The notes beneath the pieces were generated by a model. That model did no database searches, was not told the origin of the DNA, and was given only the letters and a program-made list of their open reading frames with translations. DNA of 27,428 nt from Burkholderiales bacterium (GTDB taxonomy: Bacteria > Pseudomonadota > Gammaproteobacteria > Burkholderiales > Burkholderiaceae_C): the NCBI GenBank assembly GCA_005793295.1, contig SXSX01000149.1, positions 1 through 27,428 of the forward strand. The letters are read 5' to 3'. Position numbers and translations under genes: made by a program. This document shows, piece after piece, positions 14,208-23,602 of the stretch (position 1 is the first letter of the stretch; the number at the start of each line of letters is the position of its first letter).

Positions 14208-15764
14208 ATGCACAAAACCTTGTACTTTGATTCGAATGCTACGACTTGCGTCATGCCACAGGCCATAGACGCCGCCACACAAGCGATGGCGGAGCTATTC
14301 GGAAACCCCAGCAGTTCTCATTCGAAAGGATTACAAGCTAAAGCAATTCTGAATCGCGCCCGCTTCTATGCGGCCAAAGTGATAGGGGCAAAGCTTGGTG
14401 AGGTGGCTTTTACCAGCGGAGCGACCGAAAGCATTCAAACCGCAATTCTTTCTGCGCTGTGTGATATCAAACAACGACTTGAAGGCAGAGAAAAATCGGT
14501 AGCGCTGCTGGTTTATGGAGCAACAGAACACAAGGCCGTACCTCAAGCTCTTGCCCATTGGAATCGCATCCTTGGTTTGAATTTAGAAATACGCGCACTG
14601 CCGGTGAATAGCCAAGGCCTGCATGATCTTGAACTTCTGTCGCAATGGCTGCCACGCACTGCGCTCTTATGCACCATGGCGGCTAACAACGAAACGGGCG
14701 TTGTTAGCGATTTAGAGGGTGTGGAGACAATTTTGACGGCAAGTCAAAGTAAAGCGCTTTGGTTGGTTGACTGCGTGCAGGCCTTGGGCAAGTTAACCCT
14801 GAATTTACAAAAAACGCGCATTGACTATGCCGCATTTTCCGGTCACAAACTGTATGCGCCTAAGGGTGTGGGCATGCTGTATGTCCGCACGGGAGCCCCT
14901 TGGACAGCGCTGATGGCTGGCGGTGGTCAGGAGGCCGGGTTGCGTAGCGGAACCGAAAATATTCCCGGGATCGCAGCGTTCGGCGCAGTGTTGCAGTTGT
15001 TGGCAGATCAAACGATTTTTCATGCTCCTGAAACTCTTAAAGTCTTTCGAGATCAATTGGCAAGTGCTTTGTGCGAGGCATTTCCCAGGATTGTTTTTAA
15101 CACGCCTTTGGCCCATGCTTTGCCAACGACCCTGAACTTTTCGGTGCCTAACGTAAGCAGTCAAATGTTGCTTGATATCTTTGATGCTGCTGGTGTGTAT
15201 GTCAGCGCTGGAAGTGCCTGTAGTGCAGGAAAGGCCGAATTAAGCGATGTTCTCGTTGCGATGAATTTTCCGCAATGGCAAGCTTCCTCGGCGGTACGTT
15301 TGTCTTTTGGTCCGTTGGTTAGCGTAGATGATATTGCGGCGGGATGCTTAGCTATTGCAAGATGTGGCCAGCTCATAAAGGTGTCGCAAGAGCGAGCCCT
15401 TGTGAATGCCGAGACCGAAACTGTATTTGAAAAAAACCTAGAGTTTTCAGTTGACACCTGCGCTTTGACTTTGCAATGGGACGAGTTGGATGATTTTTTG
15501 AACAAATACCCCCATGCACAACTCATCGATGTCCGAGAGTCGTTTGAGCATCACGCCAGCCAAGGGATTCAGTACGGCCGACGGTTTGCGGTTAATCGAC
15601 CATTCAGCGCGATGAATGAAAGTACGTGGGAGGGAATTAAGGCCCCAGCGGTCGTTTTGTTTTGTCGCAGTGGCAGTCGAAGCCTCAAGGCTGCGCAGTT
15701 CTTGCAAAGTCTAGGGTGTGGAATAGTGCGCCATGTGCATGGCGGTTTGGCAATGCGCCCTTAA
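14208..15764 (+). CDS. Cysteine desulfurase fused to a C-terminal rhodanese domain
   Basis: Residues about 1-395 are a PLP-dependent NifS/IscS-type cysteine desulfurase: FTSGATES, TEHKAV, NNETGVV, the PLP lysine K214 in FSGHKLYAPKG, GLRSGTENIPG, and the catalytic cysteine C338 in SAGSACSAGK. Residues about 425-518 are a rhodanese domain with LIDVRESFEH and the sulfur-accepting C486 in the CRSGSRS loop. The desulfurase would form a persulfide on C338 from cysteine and could pass it to C486 in the same chain, giving sulfur relay or cysteine removal (inference). No other Fe-S assembly genes (iscU, hscAB, sufBCD) are nearby, so this is not the housekeeping IscS. It is divergent from a DecR-like cysteine regulator. 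The DNA is visibly AT-richer than the neighbours. Its stop overlaps the convergent FAH-like gene by 4 bp. Confidence 0.93.
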   Translation: MHKTLYFDSNATTCVMPQAIDAATQAMAELFGNPSSSHSKGLQAKAILNRARFYAAKVIGAKLGEVAFTSGATESIQTAILSALCDIKQRLEGREKSVALLVYGATEHKAVPQALAHWNRILGLNLEIRALPVNSQGLHDLELLSQWLPRTALLCTMAANNETGVVSDLEGVETILTASQSKALWLVDCVQALGKLTLNLQKTRIDYAAFSGHKLYAPKGVGMLYVRTGAPWTALMAGGGQEAGLRSGTENIPGIAAFGAVLQLLADQTIFHAPETLKVFRDQLASALCEAFPRIVFNTPLAHALPTTLNFSVPNVSSQMLLDIFDAAGVYVSAGSACSAGKAELSDVLVAMNFPQWQASSAVRLSFGPLVSVDDIAAGCLAIARCGQLIKVSQERALVNAETETVFEKNLEFSVDTCALTLQWDELDDFLNKYPHAQLIDVRESFEHHASQGIQYGRRFAVNRPFSAMNESTWEGIKAPAVVLFCRSGSRSLKAAQFLQSLGCGIVRHVHGGLAMRP

Positions 15765-16621
15765 ACGGGCTTTGTAACATCTTGTGCAATCGCACCAAAA
15801 ACACTCAAGCCGTCTCGGCCTTTCATCTCGATGCGCACAGCATTGCTGGTCTGTAAAAAGTCAGTCACAGCGTTACCGTCTTTCTCTACACCGTGGCTGC
15901 GCACCGTCCCGCTGCCAACCAAAGTGCCCGCGCTGAGTTTGCGACTGTTTGCTAGTGCAGCGATCAGCTCACCAAAGTGGTGGGTCATATCCTCACCTGT
16001 GTCGCTCAGGCCGACCTTGCGGCCGTTCAAGGTGGATTGCAATGTCAAATGCACCCGGCCTTGTGACCAGGATTCTCCGAGCTCGTCGGGTGTCACCGCT
16101 ACGGGTCCAAATGCGGTTCCGGCATCTTTAGGGCCAGGGCTTTTGAGCGAATGAAGTGACCAATGGTTGGCAAGTAAAACCAAGCGGATGCCTTCAATCG
16201 CTTTTTCGGGCGAGCAGCCCTGGGGAATGTCACTGGTCGCGACAGCCAACTCGGCGCTGAAATCTAAGCCGGCGTTTGCATCTGCGCAAACGAATATGTC
16301 TTGCGCGCCAAAAAAGCTGTCGCTGCTGGTTTGCGCGGGCAGCGGCGCATCGCTGGTGAACCCGCCGCCGCGGGCCCACTGGTACGCGCGGGGTAACGGT
16401 GCTAAGCATTGCGCGGGATTGAAGGCAAAGGCATTGCGCAATCGACCGGCGTTAAGCAGATCAGACAGGTCTTGCAACTGGGGGCTCAGGTAGTTCCAGT
16501 CATCAAGCACCTGCTGCAGGCGATTGGCGATATGGGTGGGGTAAACGGCTTGGGTCAGGTCGCGCGATACGATTACGAGTTGTCCGTCGCGGCTGGCGTC
16601 TTGGTAGCTTGCAAATTTCAT
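15761..16621 (-). CDS. FAH-superfamily protein, probably catalytically impaired
   Basis: The 286-residue protein is clearly of the fumarylacetoacetate hydrolase superfamily (WNYLSPQLQDL, CLAPLPRAYQWA, FGPVAVTPDELG, VHLTLQSTLNGRKVG, LVGSGTV, FGAIAQDV). Active members carry a metal triad E-x-E plus a later aspartate in a (A/G)ND(V)S context. Here the first glutamate position is S122 (FSAEL; E124 is kept) and the aspartate position is H153 (ANHWSL). Compared with my memory of the ~330-residue relatives, segments around the active site appear shortened near residues 85-100, 160-170 and 250. Its start overlaps the glnE stop in ATGA, so it is co-transcribed with glnE. It may be a pseudoenzyme or bind a ligand; the reaction is unknown. 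A GGAGCG ribosome site lies about 12 bp upstream. Confidence 0.88.
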   Translation of the reverse strand: MKFASYQDASRDGQLVIVSRDLTQAVYPTHIANRLQQVLDDWNYLSPQLQDLSDLLNAGRLRNAFAFNPAQCLAPLPRAYQWARGGGFTSDAPLPAQTSSDSFFGAQDIFVCADANAGLDFSAELAVATSDIPQGCSPEKAIEGIRLVLLANHWSLHSLKSPGPKDAGTAFGPVAVTPDELGESWSQGRVHLTLQSTLNGRKVGLSDTGEDMTHHFGELIAALANSRKLSAGTLVGSGTVRSHGVEKDGNAVTDFLQTSNAVRIEMKGRDGLSVFGAIAQDVTKPV

Positions 16622-19350
16622 GGCTGAATTGTCGCTCCAAATACCGCGACCCACAGTGCCAAACCGGCAGCCTGTTCCTGGGCCGCAACATCCGGGCCGA
16701 CTTGGGTGGGTTCTTCGTTGAGGCGCGCCCGGTGTTGAATTTGTCGCAATGTGCGGTAGGCGCTGGCGGCGTGGGCTCCGATGGGCGCTGCGATCAGGCC
16801 GCAGTCTTGGACGCGTTGGAGCAGAGCGATGTTGCCCACGTTATCCAGTAATTCAGGATGGCGATGGCCTTCGCTCAGCACCAAAAATTGAACTGCAAAC
16901 TCGATATCCACCATGCCGCCAGCGCTGTGTTTGACATCAAAATAGTCGCCTTTAATGGGATGGCCGCTGCGGACTTTTTCACGCATGGCCACAATTTCAT
17001 CGTGCAGTGCGGTGCGGTCGCGTTGCGATGAAATCACCGCTTGGCGCACGGCTTCAAACCGCGCGTGGAGCTCGGAGCTTCCAAATACACAACGCGCCCG
17101 CGTCATGGCCTGGTGCTCCCATGTCCACGCGGTGTTGGAGCCGCGTTGCTGTTGGTAGTTAGCGTACGCGGTGAAGGTGCTGACCAAGAGACCCGAGTTT
17201 CCGTTGGGTCGCAGGGCGGTGTCGATTTCATACACGTCGCCTTCGCTGGTTTTCACGGTGAGCCAGTTGATGAGTTTGCGAACCAAGGCGGCATAGACCT
17301 CCCCGGCGCGTTCGTCTTCGTCGTCATACACAAACACAATATCAAGATCGCTGCCGTAACCGAGCTCTTTGCCGCCGAGTTTGCCGTAGGCAATGATGGC
17401 AAAGCGAGGCGTTTCACCGTGGCGCGATTTAAGCCGCGCCCAACACCAGCGGGTGGTGATACGTAACAACACTTCGGCCAGCGCGCTTAAATCATCGGCT
17501 ACTTGCTCCACTGTGATCCGACCTTCGACATCACGCGCCAAGGTTCGAAAAACTTCGGCGTGGTGGGCGCGGCGAAGCAGGTTGAGCAAATTTTCTTCAT
17601 CGTCTTCGCCGCTGAGTTTGAGCGCAGTCAAACGCCGCTCCAAGTCAGACTCAAAAACCGCCGCGTCAAAGCGCTCTGCGACCATGGCGCTGCCAGCGAG
17701 TTCGTCAATCCCGCCGGGGTGCTTGAGAAAATACCGCGCTGGCCAGCGCGCCGCCCCCAAGATCCGCAGCAAGCGCTGATGAACGCCTGGGCGCTCTACC
17801 AGCAAGGCGAGGTAACTTTCGCGGCGAAGCAAGGGCTCAATCCAGTCGACCAAGCGCACCGCCGCTTCTTCGCTGGCGCTGCCGTCGGCAACCCACTGCG
17901 CAGTGCGCTGCACTAACTTGAACAAGCGCACCCGCGACTCATCGCGCAAAGCCACCACCCGGGGGTGGGTGCGCCAAAGTGCGACACGGTCTTTGACTGC
18001 GCCGTGTAAAAGTGCGAGCAAGGTGTCAATGTCTAAGTCTGATGCCGGCGCTGCGGCATCTTTGCTACCACTGCTGCATCCGTTGCATGTTTTGGGCGGC
18101 CCGCCCAGCAGCGCGTCAAATTCTTGCGCCACCAACTCGCGGTGAGTATCCAACTGCGCTAAAAAATCGCTGGACTGAGCGAACCCAAGCGTATGCGCAA
18201 TCCAGCCCAAGTCGGCATCGTCCGTTGGCAAAAGGTGGGTCTGTTGGTCGTCTAAATATTGAATCCGGTGCTCGACTTGGCGTAAAAACACATAGGCCTT
18301 CGCCAGGCCTTGGGCTGTGGGGGCGTCCATCAACTCGGCTTTCACCAGCCGCTCCAATGCGCTTAGGGTGGGACGGGTTCGCAGTTCAGGAAACTGCCCA
18401 CCGCGAACCACTTGCAAGAGTTGAACCGTGAACTCAATTTCACGGATGCCGCCGCGCGAAAGCTTGACATCGTTGTTGCGCTCGGGGTGCCCCGCGCTGC
18501 GTTTGGAGGCGTGGTCGCGAATTTGGCGGTGCAATATGCGCAGGGCATCAAACACGCTGTAATCCAAATACCGCCGAAAGACAAAGGGGGCGACAGCGGC
18601 TCTGAGTTGCAAGGCAAACGCAGAGCCCACCACGCCAGCTGGCGCAAGCACCCGACTTTTAAGCCACGCGAAGCGTTCCCATTCGCGGCCTTGGACGTGA
18701 AAGTACTCCTCCAGTGCGCTCAAAGAAACGGCTGGAGGACCTGAGTTGCCGTTGGGTCGCAGCGCCAAATCCACCCGAAAGACAAAACCATGTTCGGTGG
18801 TTTCGCCTAGCAAAGCAAACATGGCGCGAACGAGCTTACCGAAATATTCTTGGTTCGAAATACGCCCGCGCCCGTTATTGGTACCTGCGGTGTCGCCATC
18901 GTGGTCGTACACGTAAATCAGGTCAATATCGCTAGAAACGTTGAGCTCGCGTGCTCCGAGTTTGCCCATACCCACAATGCACAGGCTGGCGCGCTGGCCC
19001 TGTGGATTAAGGGGCTCGCCGTGCGCGTCATCTAAGGCGCGACTCGCCGCATCAAAAGCTTGGCACAAAGCAAATTCAGCCAAATCGGTCATGCACCCGG
19101 TGACGACTTTGAGCTCCAGCGCCACTTCACAGTCGAGGCAAAGCAGTCGCTCAAGCACCAGCTGGCGGGTCATGCGCAATGCGCTGCCTGCATCCGCGCC
19201 CTGGGCGCGCAAGGCCAAAAAGAGCGGCTCTAAAAGTTCTTTGTTCGGAGCGCCCACAGGCAGCAGCGCCAGCTCAGCGGCGTAGCGTCTGCGAATACGT
19301 TGCGCAAATCGTGATCGATCGGACCAAGAAACGGGGCTGTTGCGGGTCAT
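16618..19350 (-). CDS. glnE: Bifunctional glutamine synthetase adenylyltransferase/deadenylase
   Basis: GlnE adds and removes AMP on glutamine synthetase in response to PII, controlling nitrogen assimilation. The 910-residue protein has the two nucleotidyltransferase domains of the family: the N-terminal one (about residues 90-340) with NVSSDIDLIYVYDHDGDT, and the C-terminal one (about 610-830) with GYGSDLDIVFVYDDEDE and DTALRPNGNSGLLV. Both keep the aspartate pairs. The linking region contains RYFLKHPGGIDEL. It is close to the usual 930-950 length. The start lies only 20 bp from the ATG of the divergent yhdP. It is translationally coupled to the FAH-like gene downstream. Confidence 0.96.
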   Translation of the reverse strand: MTRNSPVSWSDRSRFAQRIRRRYAAELALLPVGAPNKELLEPLFLALRAQGADAGSALRMTRQLVLERLLCLDCEVALELKVVTGCMTDLAEFALCQAFDAASRALDDAHGEPLNPQGQRASLCIVGMGKLGARELNVSSDIDLIYVYDHDGDTAGTNNGRGRISNQEYFGKLVRAMFALLGETTEHGFVFRVDLALRPNGNSGPPAVSLSALEEYFHVQGREWERFAWLKSRVLAPAGVVGSAFALQLRAAVAPFVFRRYLDYSVFDALRILHRQIRDHASKRSAGHPERNNDVKLSRGGIREIEFTVQLLQVVRGGQFPELRTRPTLSALERLVKAELMDAPTAQGLAKAYVFLRQVEHRIQYLDDQQTHLLPTDDADLGWIAHTLGFAQSSDFLAQLDTHRELVAQEFDALLGGPPKTCNGCSSGSKDAAAPASDLDIDTLLALLHGAVKDRVALWRTHPRVVALRDESRVRLFKLVQRTAQWVADGSASEEAAVRLVDWIEPLLRRESYLALLVERPGVHQRLLRILGAARWPARYFLKHPGGIDELAGSAMVAERFDAAVFESDLERRLTALKLSGEDDEENLLNLLRRAHHAEVFRTLARDVEGRITVEQVADDLSALAEVLLRITTRWCWARLKSRHGETPRFAIIAYGKLGGKELGYGSDLDIVFVYDDEDERAGEVYAALVRKLINWLTVKTSEGDVYEIDTALRPNGNSGLLVSTFTAYANYQQQRGSNTAWTWEHQAMTRARCVFGSSELHARFEAVRQAVISSQRDRTALHDEIVAMREKVRSGHPIKGDYFDVKHSAGGMVDIEFAVQFLVLSEGHRHPELLDNVGNIALLQRVQDCGLIAAPIGAHAASAYRTLRQIQHRARLNEEPTQVGPDVAAQEQAAGLALWVAVFGATIQP

Positions 19351-19370
19351 AATTCTTGTTGTTGTATCAA

Positions 19371-22300
19371 ATGAAACCGATGACTGAATCCTCTGCCTTA
19401 TTTAGCCGCACATTTTTAGTGGCAAGCGCTTGTGTCAAGTGGGCTTTGCGGCTATTGGCTTTGGGGTGGTTGGTAATGGGTCTCGTGTGGTGCATTTTGC
19501 ATTTTGTGATTGTGCCGCGTATTGACGACTTGCGCCCGTGGCTCGAACAGCAGGCCTCGCAAGTGATGGGCGTTGGCGTGCGCATTGGCAGCATGCAAGC
19601 CACCTCCAACGGTTTGATTCCCTCTTTAGAGTTCAAAGCGGTTCGGCTCTTAGATGCGCAAAACAAGACGCTCGTGGTATTGCCTTTGTTGGTAACGGCG
19701 GTGTCGCCGCGCTCCTTGCTCGCTGGGGGCTTTGAACAAATTTATATTGACAGCCCCGAGCTTGATGTTCGCCGAGCCTTGGACGGGCAACTGTGGGTTG
19801 CAGGGTTTCCCTTGCCCCAAACCCCCAACCAAGACAGTCCCGCCGCTGATTGGCTTCTAAGCCAAACCGAAATCGTGGTGCGCCATGGCACCTTGCGCTG
19901 GCGCGATGAAATGCGCAACGCGCCTTTGTTAACGCTGGCCGACGTGGATATGGTGGTGCGCCAGCGCCACCGCACCCATTCTTTGCGATTGGATGTCAGT
20001 CCGCCAGCCGAGTGGGGCGGGCGTTTGAGTGTCCAAGGGGAGTTTAAGCAGCCCTTGCTGTCCACCCACGCAGGGCGTTGGCAAGAGTGGCAAGGCCAGT
20101 GGTTCAGCACAGTGGCGAAGTTGGACTTGGCACAACTGCAGCCTTATGCCGATCTCGGTTTGGGCGTTCAAGCGGGCCAAGGCAGTCTGCGGGCATGGAT
20201 CGGCATTTCTCGCGGCGTACTCACCGATGCAACCTTGGACGTGGCGCTGGCCGATGTGAAGTTAGCCGCAACGGCCGCGCTTCCTGCCGTGACGTTGAAT
20301 AAAGCATCAGGCCGCGTGGCGCTCAAGACTTTAGACGGCGGACGCCAATATGCCACGCAAGGTTTGCAATTGGATACCTCTGATGGCATCCATTGGCCCG
20401 GCGGCAATGTGCAGGTCTCGCTGTGGGATGCCCAAGGCCAAGAAGGAATCGGCCTTACGGTGAAACCGGCGCGAGGGGAAGTGGCTGCCGACCGATTGGA
20501 TTTAGCAGCATTGCGCCAGTTGGTTCAACGCCTGCCGTTAGACGATTCCGTTCGCCGCTCGCTGACTGCCTTAGCGCCTGTGGGTGTCGTACAAACGCTA
20601 TCCGCATCGTGGACCGGTGATTTGAATGCGCCTAAGACTTACGTAGCCAAAGGCGCGGTAAAACAGTTGGGCGTGTCCTTTGACACGGACTTGGGAACTC
20701 CGGGGATACGCGGACTAAGCGTGGAGTTTGACGTTTCAGAAGCCGGCGGCAAAGCCAGTGTGGCGATCCAAGACGGCGCGATTCATCAACCGGGTTTATT
20801 GGTCGACTCAGACATCGCGGTCCAGCAGCTCACCGCCGATGTGCAGTGGATACAAGCCATGGCGCCCAACGCGAGCTTCTCCCCCGTGTTGCTCAGTGCC
20901 TCGGCCTCGAACCTTCGTTTTGCCAATGCAGACATTCAAGGCGAAGCACAATTCACTTGGAGCCGGTCCGCGCCACCAGCGCAAAGTTCGCTGCTCTCTA
21001 AGCTTGGCGTTGGCAAAGGGAAATCACTGGCAACGCCGCCCCGCAGCGCGGAGCTGGGTCTTGGCGTGTTGGACTTACAAGGTACTTTAAGCCGCGTTGA
21101 TATTGCCAAGGTGTACCGCTACATGCCGATGCTCATGGAAAAAGAGGTGCGTGATTATTTGCGCGAATCGCTTTTGTCGGGGCTGGCCAGTGGGGTGAAG
21201 TTCAAGGTCAAAGGTGAATTACAAAACTTTCCATTCGAGCAGGCTAAACAAGGCGAATTCAAAGTGTCTGCCGATATTAGCAACGCTAGCTACGCCTATG
21301 TGCCCCCCAGCCAGATCGCTAAAGGAAGCTTGCCTTGGCCGGTACTGACGCAGCTCCAAGGCGAGTTTGTGATGGATCACTCGACCTTGTCGCTCAAAGG
21401 GGTCAAAGCCTTGTGGGGAACCAAGCCCAACCTTCCCATCACGCGCGGCGATGCGGTGATTGCCAATTTGTACCATGCCTCAACCGTGTCAGTGAAAGTT
21501 CAAGGGCGTGGGCCGTTGAATGACGCGCTGGCTGTCATCAACACCTCCGCAGTGGGCGACATCACCGGCCACGCTTTCAACCGAACGCTGGCAACGGGGG
21601 CGGCCGATTACAAAGTGAAACTCGATTTTCCATTGGCAGACACCAACCGCATCAAGCTCAGCGGGGACATCAATTTGCAAGGTAACGAAGTGCAAGTTTT
21701 CGCAGGAACACCGCGTTTAAGTCGCCTCAAGGGTACCTTGGGATTTACTGAGAGCGGGTTTACCGCAACCGGCATAACGGGCCGTGCGCTAGGCGGAGAT
21801 GTGCGGCTCGACGGCAGCCTCACGGGGCTGGGGGTGGCGATCAATTCGGGTCCAAATAAATCTTCTGGCGTATTGCGCATTCAGGGCATGGCCACGGCCG
21901 AGGGCTTGCGACAAGCCAATGAATTGGGCTGGGTTGCCGGGGTTGCCAAATACGCCCAAGGCAGCACACCCTACCAAGCCACGGTCAGCGTACGCGGCGG
22001 TGCGCCAGAGCTCTTGGTGACTAGCAACCTCACTGGCCTGGCTTCGCGGTTGCCTGAGCCTTTAACCAAGACCTCAGAACAGACCTTACCCTTGCGTTTG
22101 GAACTCTTGCCCGTACGCGCGGGTGGGGTCCTTGTTAAAGGGCAAGACCAGCTACGCGTAGATTTAGGTCGGTGGGTGAGCTTGAACTATGTGCGTGATG
22201 TCAGCTCGGAAACCTCGCGCGTGTTGCGTGGAACGATTGCTGTCGGTATGGCTGCGGGAGAGTCTTTGGCCATGCCCGCACAAGGCGTGACCGCCAACAT

Positions 22301-23591
22301 CACCACGGACGCCTTAGATGTGGATGCATGGGCTGCGGTTTTGGCAGACAGCCAAGGGGCCGAGCGTTCCGCTATCAAGGCCTTGGATATGGCGCAAAGT
22401 TATTTGCCCAACAACTTGGCTTTCAAGGCCCGTGAGCTGGAGTGGGATGGTCGAAAACTACGGCGGGTGGTTTTAGGCGGTACGCGCGCGGGCGCGCTTT
22501 GGCGCGGAAACGTAGAGTCCGCCGAGTTCAGTGGTTATGTGGAATACCGCCAAGCGCGAGCCCCAGGGGAGCCTTCGACCGACAACGCCGGTCGGCTGTT
22601 TGCGCGTTTATCGCGCCTGGCCATTGGCAGCGGCGACGCACAAGAAGTTGAGAACCTCCTCAATGAACAGCCGGCGAGTATTCCTGCCTTGGATATCGTT
22701 GTGGACGACTTCGAGTTGCAAGGGAAAAAGTTGGGGCGCTTGGAAGTGGAAGCCATTAACCAGATGGCGGCTTCTCAGCGCGAGTGGCGTTTAAAGCGGT
22801 TTGTCTTGAGCGCGCCTGATTCAGTGTTTAACGCCACCGGCAGTTGGAGTTTGCTAACGCCGACAACAGGGACGCCTAAACTCGGTAGCGTGAAAGACCG
22901 CAGGCGCACTACCTTGAATTTCAAGTTGGATATTTCTGATGCGGGCGATGCCTTGGGTCGCTTTGGCATGAAAGAGGTGGTGCGCAAGGGTCGCGGGAAA
23001 ATTGAAGGCCAAGTCGGCTGGCAAGGCTCGCCCTTGTCGCTGGACTACCCCAGCATGGGCGGCAGTTTTCATGTGAATGTTGAAAACGGGCAATTCCTCA
23101 AAGCCGATCCCGGTATCGCCAAACTCTTGGGTGTATTGAGTTTGCAATCCCTGCCAAGGCGTTTGCTGTTGGACTTTAGAGATGTGTTTAGCGAAGGCTT
23201 TGCGTTTGACTTTTTACGTGGAGACGTCACCATCGACCAAGGCATTGCCCGCACCAATAACTTGCAAATGAAGGGCGTCAACGCTGCGGTGTTGATGGAA
23301 GGAAGTTCTGACATTGCCAAAGAAACACAAAGCCTTAAAGTGGTGGTTATTCCTGAACTCAATGCGGGCAGCGCGTCCTTGATTGCGTCAGCCATCAACC
23401 CGGTTGTGGGCTTATCCACCTTCTTTGCCCAGTGGCTTTTGAACAAGCCTTTGATTGAAGCGGGAACCCAAGAGATGTTTGTAGATGGTACGTGGCTTGA
23501 GCCCCGCGTCACCAAAGTCGAGCGCAGTACCAAAACCACCAAGCCCACCACAACAGTGCCTGCCCCACCCGCAAAAACAGGAAATAAATAG
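19371..23591 (+). CDS. yhdP: YhdP-family AsmA-like giant envelope protein
   Basis: YhdP and its AsmA-like relatives bridge inner and outer membranes and move phospholipid to the outer membrane in E. coli. This protein (about 1406 residues from ATG) has one N-terminal membrane segment (about residues 20-45, ALRLLALGWLVMGLVWCIL) and then a long periplasmic beta-rich region, with DUF3971/AsmA-C-like passages late (GRGKIEGQVGWQG, GGSFHVNVENGQFLKADPG, LLGVLSLQSLPRRLLLDFRDVFSEGFAFD). The E. coli protein is about 1266 residues, so this is somewhat longer. Translation could begin at ATG 19371 or 19380; the upstream TTG codons are less likely. No ribosome site is apparent. The amidase gene follows 11 bp later. 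Confidence 0.93.
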   Translation: MKPMTESSALFSRTFLVASACVKWALRLLALGWLVMGLVWCILHFVIVPRIDDLRPWLEQQASQVMGVGVRIGSMQATSNGLIPSLEFKAVRLLDAQNKTLVVLPLLVTAVSPRSLLAGGFEQIYIDSPELDVRRALDGQLWVAGFPLPQTPNQDSPAADWLLSQTEIVVRHGTLRWRDEMRNAPLLTLADVDMVVRQRHRTHSLRLDVSPPAEWGGRLSVQGEFKQPLLSTHAGRWQEWQGQWFSTVAKLDLAQLQPYADLGLGVQAGQGSLRAWIGISRGVLTDATLDVALADVKLAATAALPAVTLNKASGRVALKTLDGGRQYATQGLQLDTSDGIHWPGGNVQVSLWDAQGQEGIGLTVKPARGEVAADRLDLAALRQLVQRLPLDDSVRRSLTALAPVGVVQTLSASWTGDLNAPKTYVAKGAVKQLGVSFDTDLGTPGIRGLSVEFDVSEAGGKASVAIQDGAIHQPGLLVDSDIAVQQLTADVQWIQAMAPNASFSPVLLSASASNLRFANADIQGEAQFTWSRSAPPAQSSLLSKLGVGKGKSLATPPRSAELGLGVLDLQGTLSRVDIAKVYRYMPMLMEKEVRDYLRESLLSGLASGVKFKVKGELQNFPFEQAKQGEFKVSADISNASYAYVPPSQIAKGSLPWPVLTQLQGEFVMDHSTLSLKGVKALWGTKPNLPITRGDAVIANLYHASTVSVKVQGRGPLNDALAVINTSAVGDITGHAFNRTLATGAADYKVKLDFPLADTNRIKLSGDINLQGNEVQVFAGTPRLSRLKGTLGFTESGFTATGITGRALGGDVRLDGSLTGLGVAINSGPNKSSGVLRIQGMATAEGLRQANELGWVAGVAKYAQGSTPYQATVSVRGGAPELLVTSNLTGLASRLPEPLTKTSEQTLPLRLELLPVRAGGVLVKGQDQLRVDLGRWVSLNYVRDVSSETSRVLRGTIAVGMAAGESLAMPAQGVTANITTDALDVDAWAAVLADSQGAERSAIKALDMAQSYLPNNLAFKARELEWDGRKLRRVVLGGTRAGALWRGNVESAEFSGYVEYRQARAPGEPSTDNAGRLFARLSRLAIGSGDAQEVENLLNEQPASIPALDIVVDDFELQGKKLGRLEVEAINQMAASQREWRLKRFVLSAPDSVFNATGSWSLLTPTTGTPKLGSVKDRRRTTLNFKLDISDAGDALGRFGMKEVVRKGRGKIEGQVGWQGSPLSLDYPSMGGSFHVNVENGQFLKADPGIAKLLGVLSLQSLPRRLLLDFRDVFSEGFAFDFLRGDVTIDQGIARTNNLQMKGVNAAVLMEGSSDIAKETQSLKVVVIPELNAGSASLIASAINPVVGLSTFFAQWLLNKPLIEAGTQEMFVDGTWLEPRVTKVERSTKTTKPTTTVPAPPAKTGNK

Positions 23592-23602
23592 GAATCAAGC
23601 CC

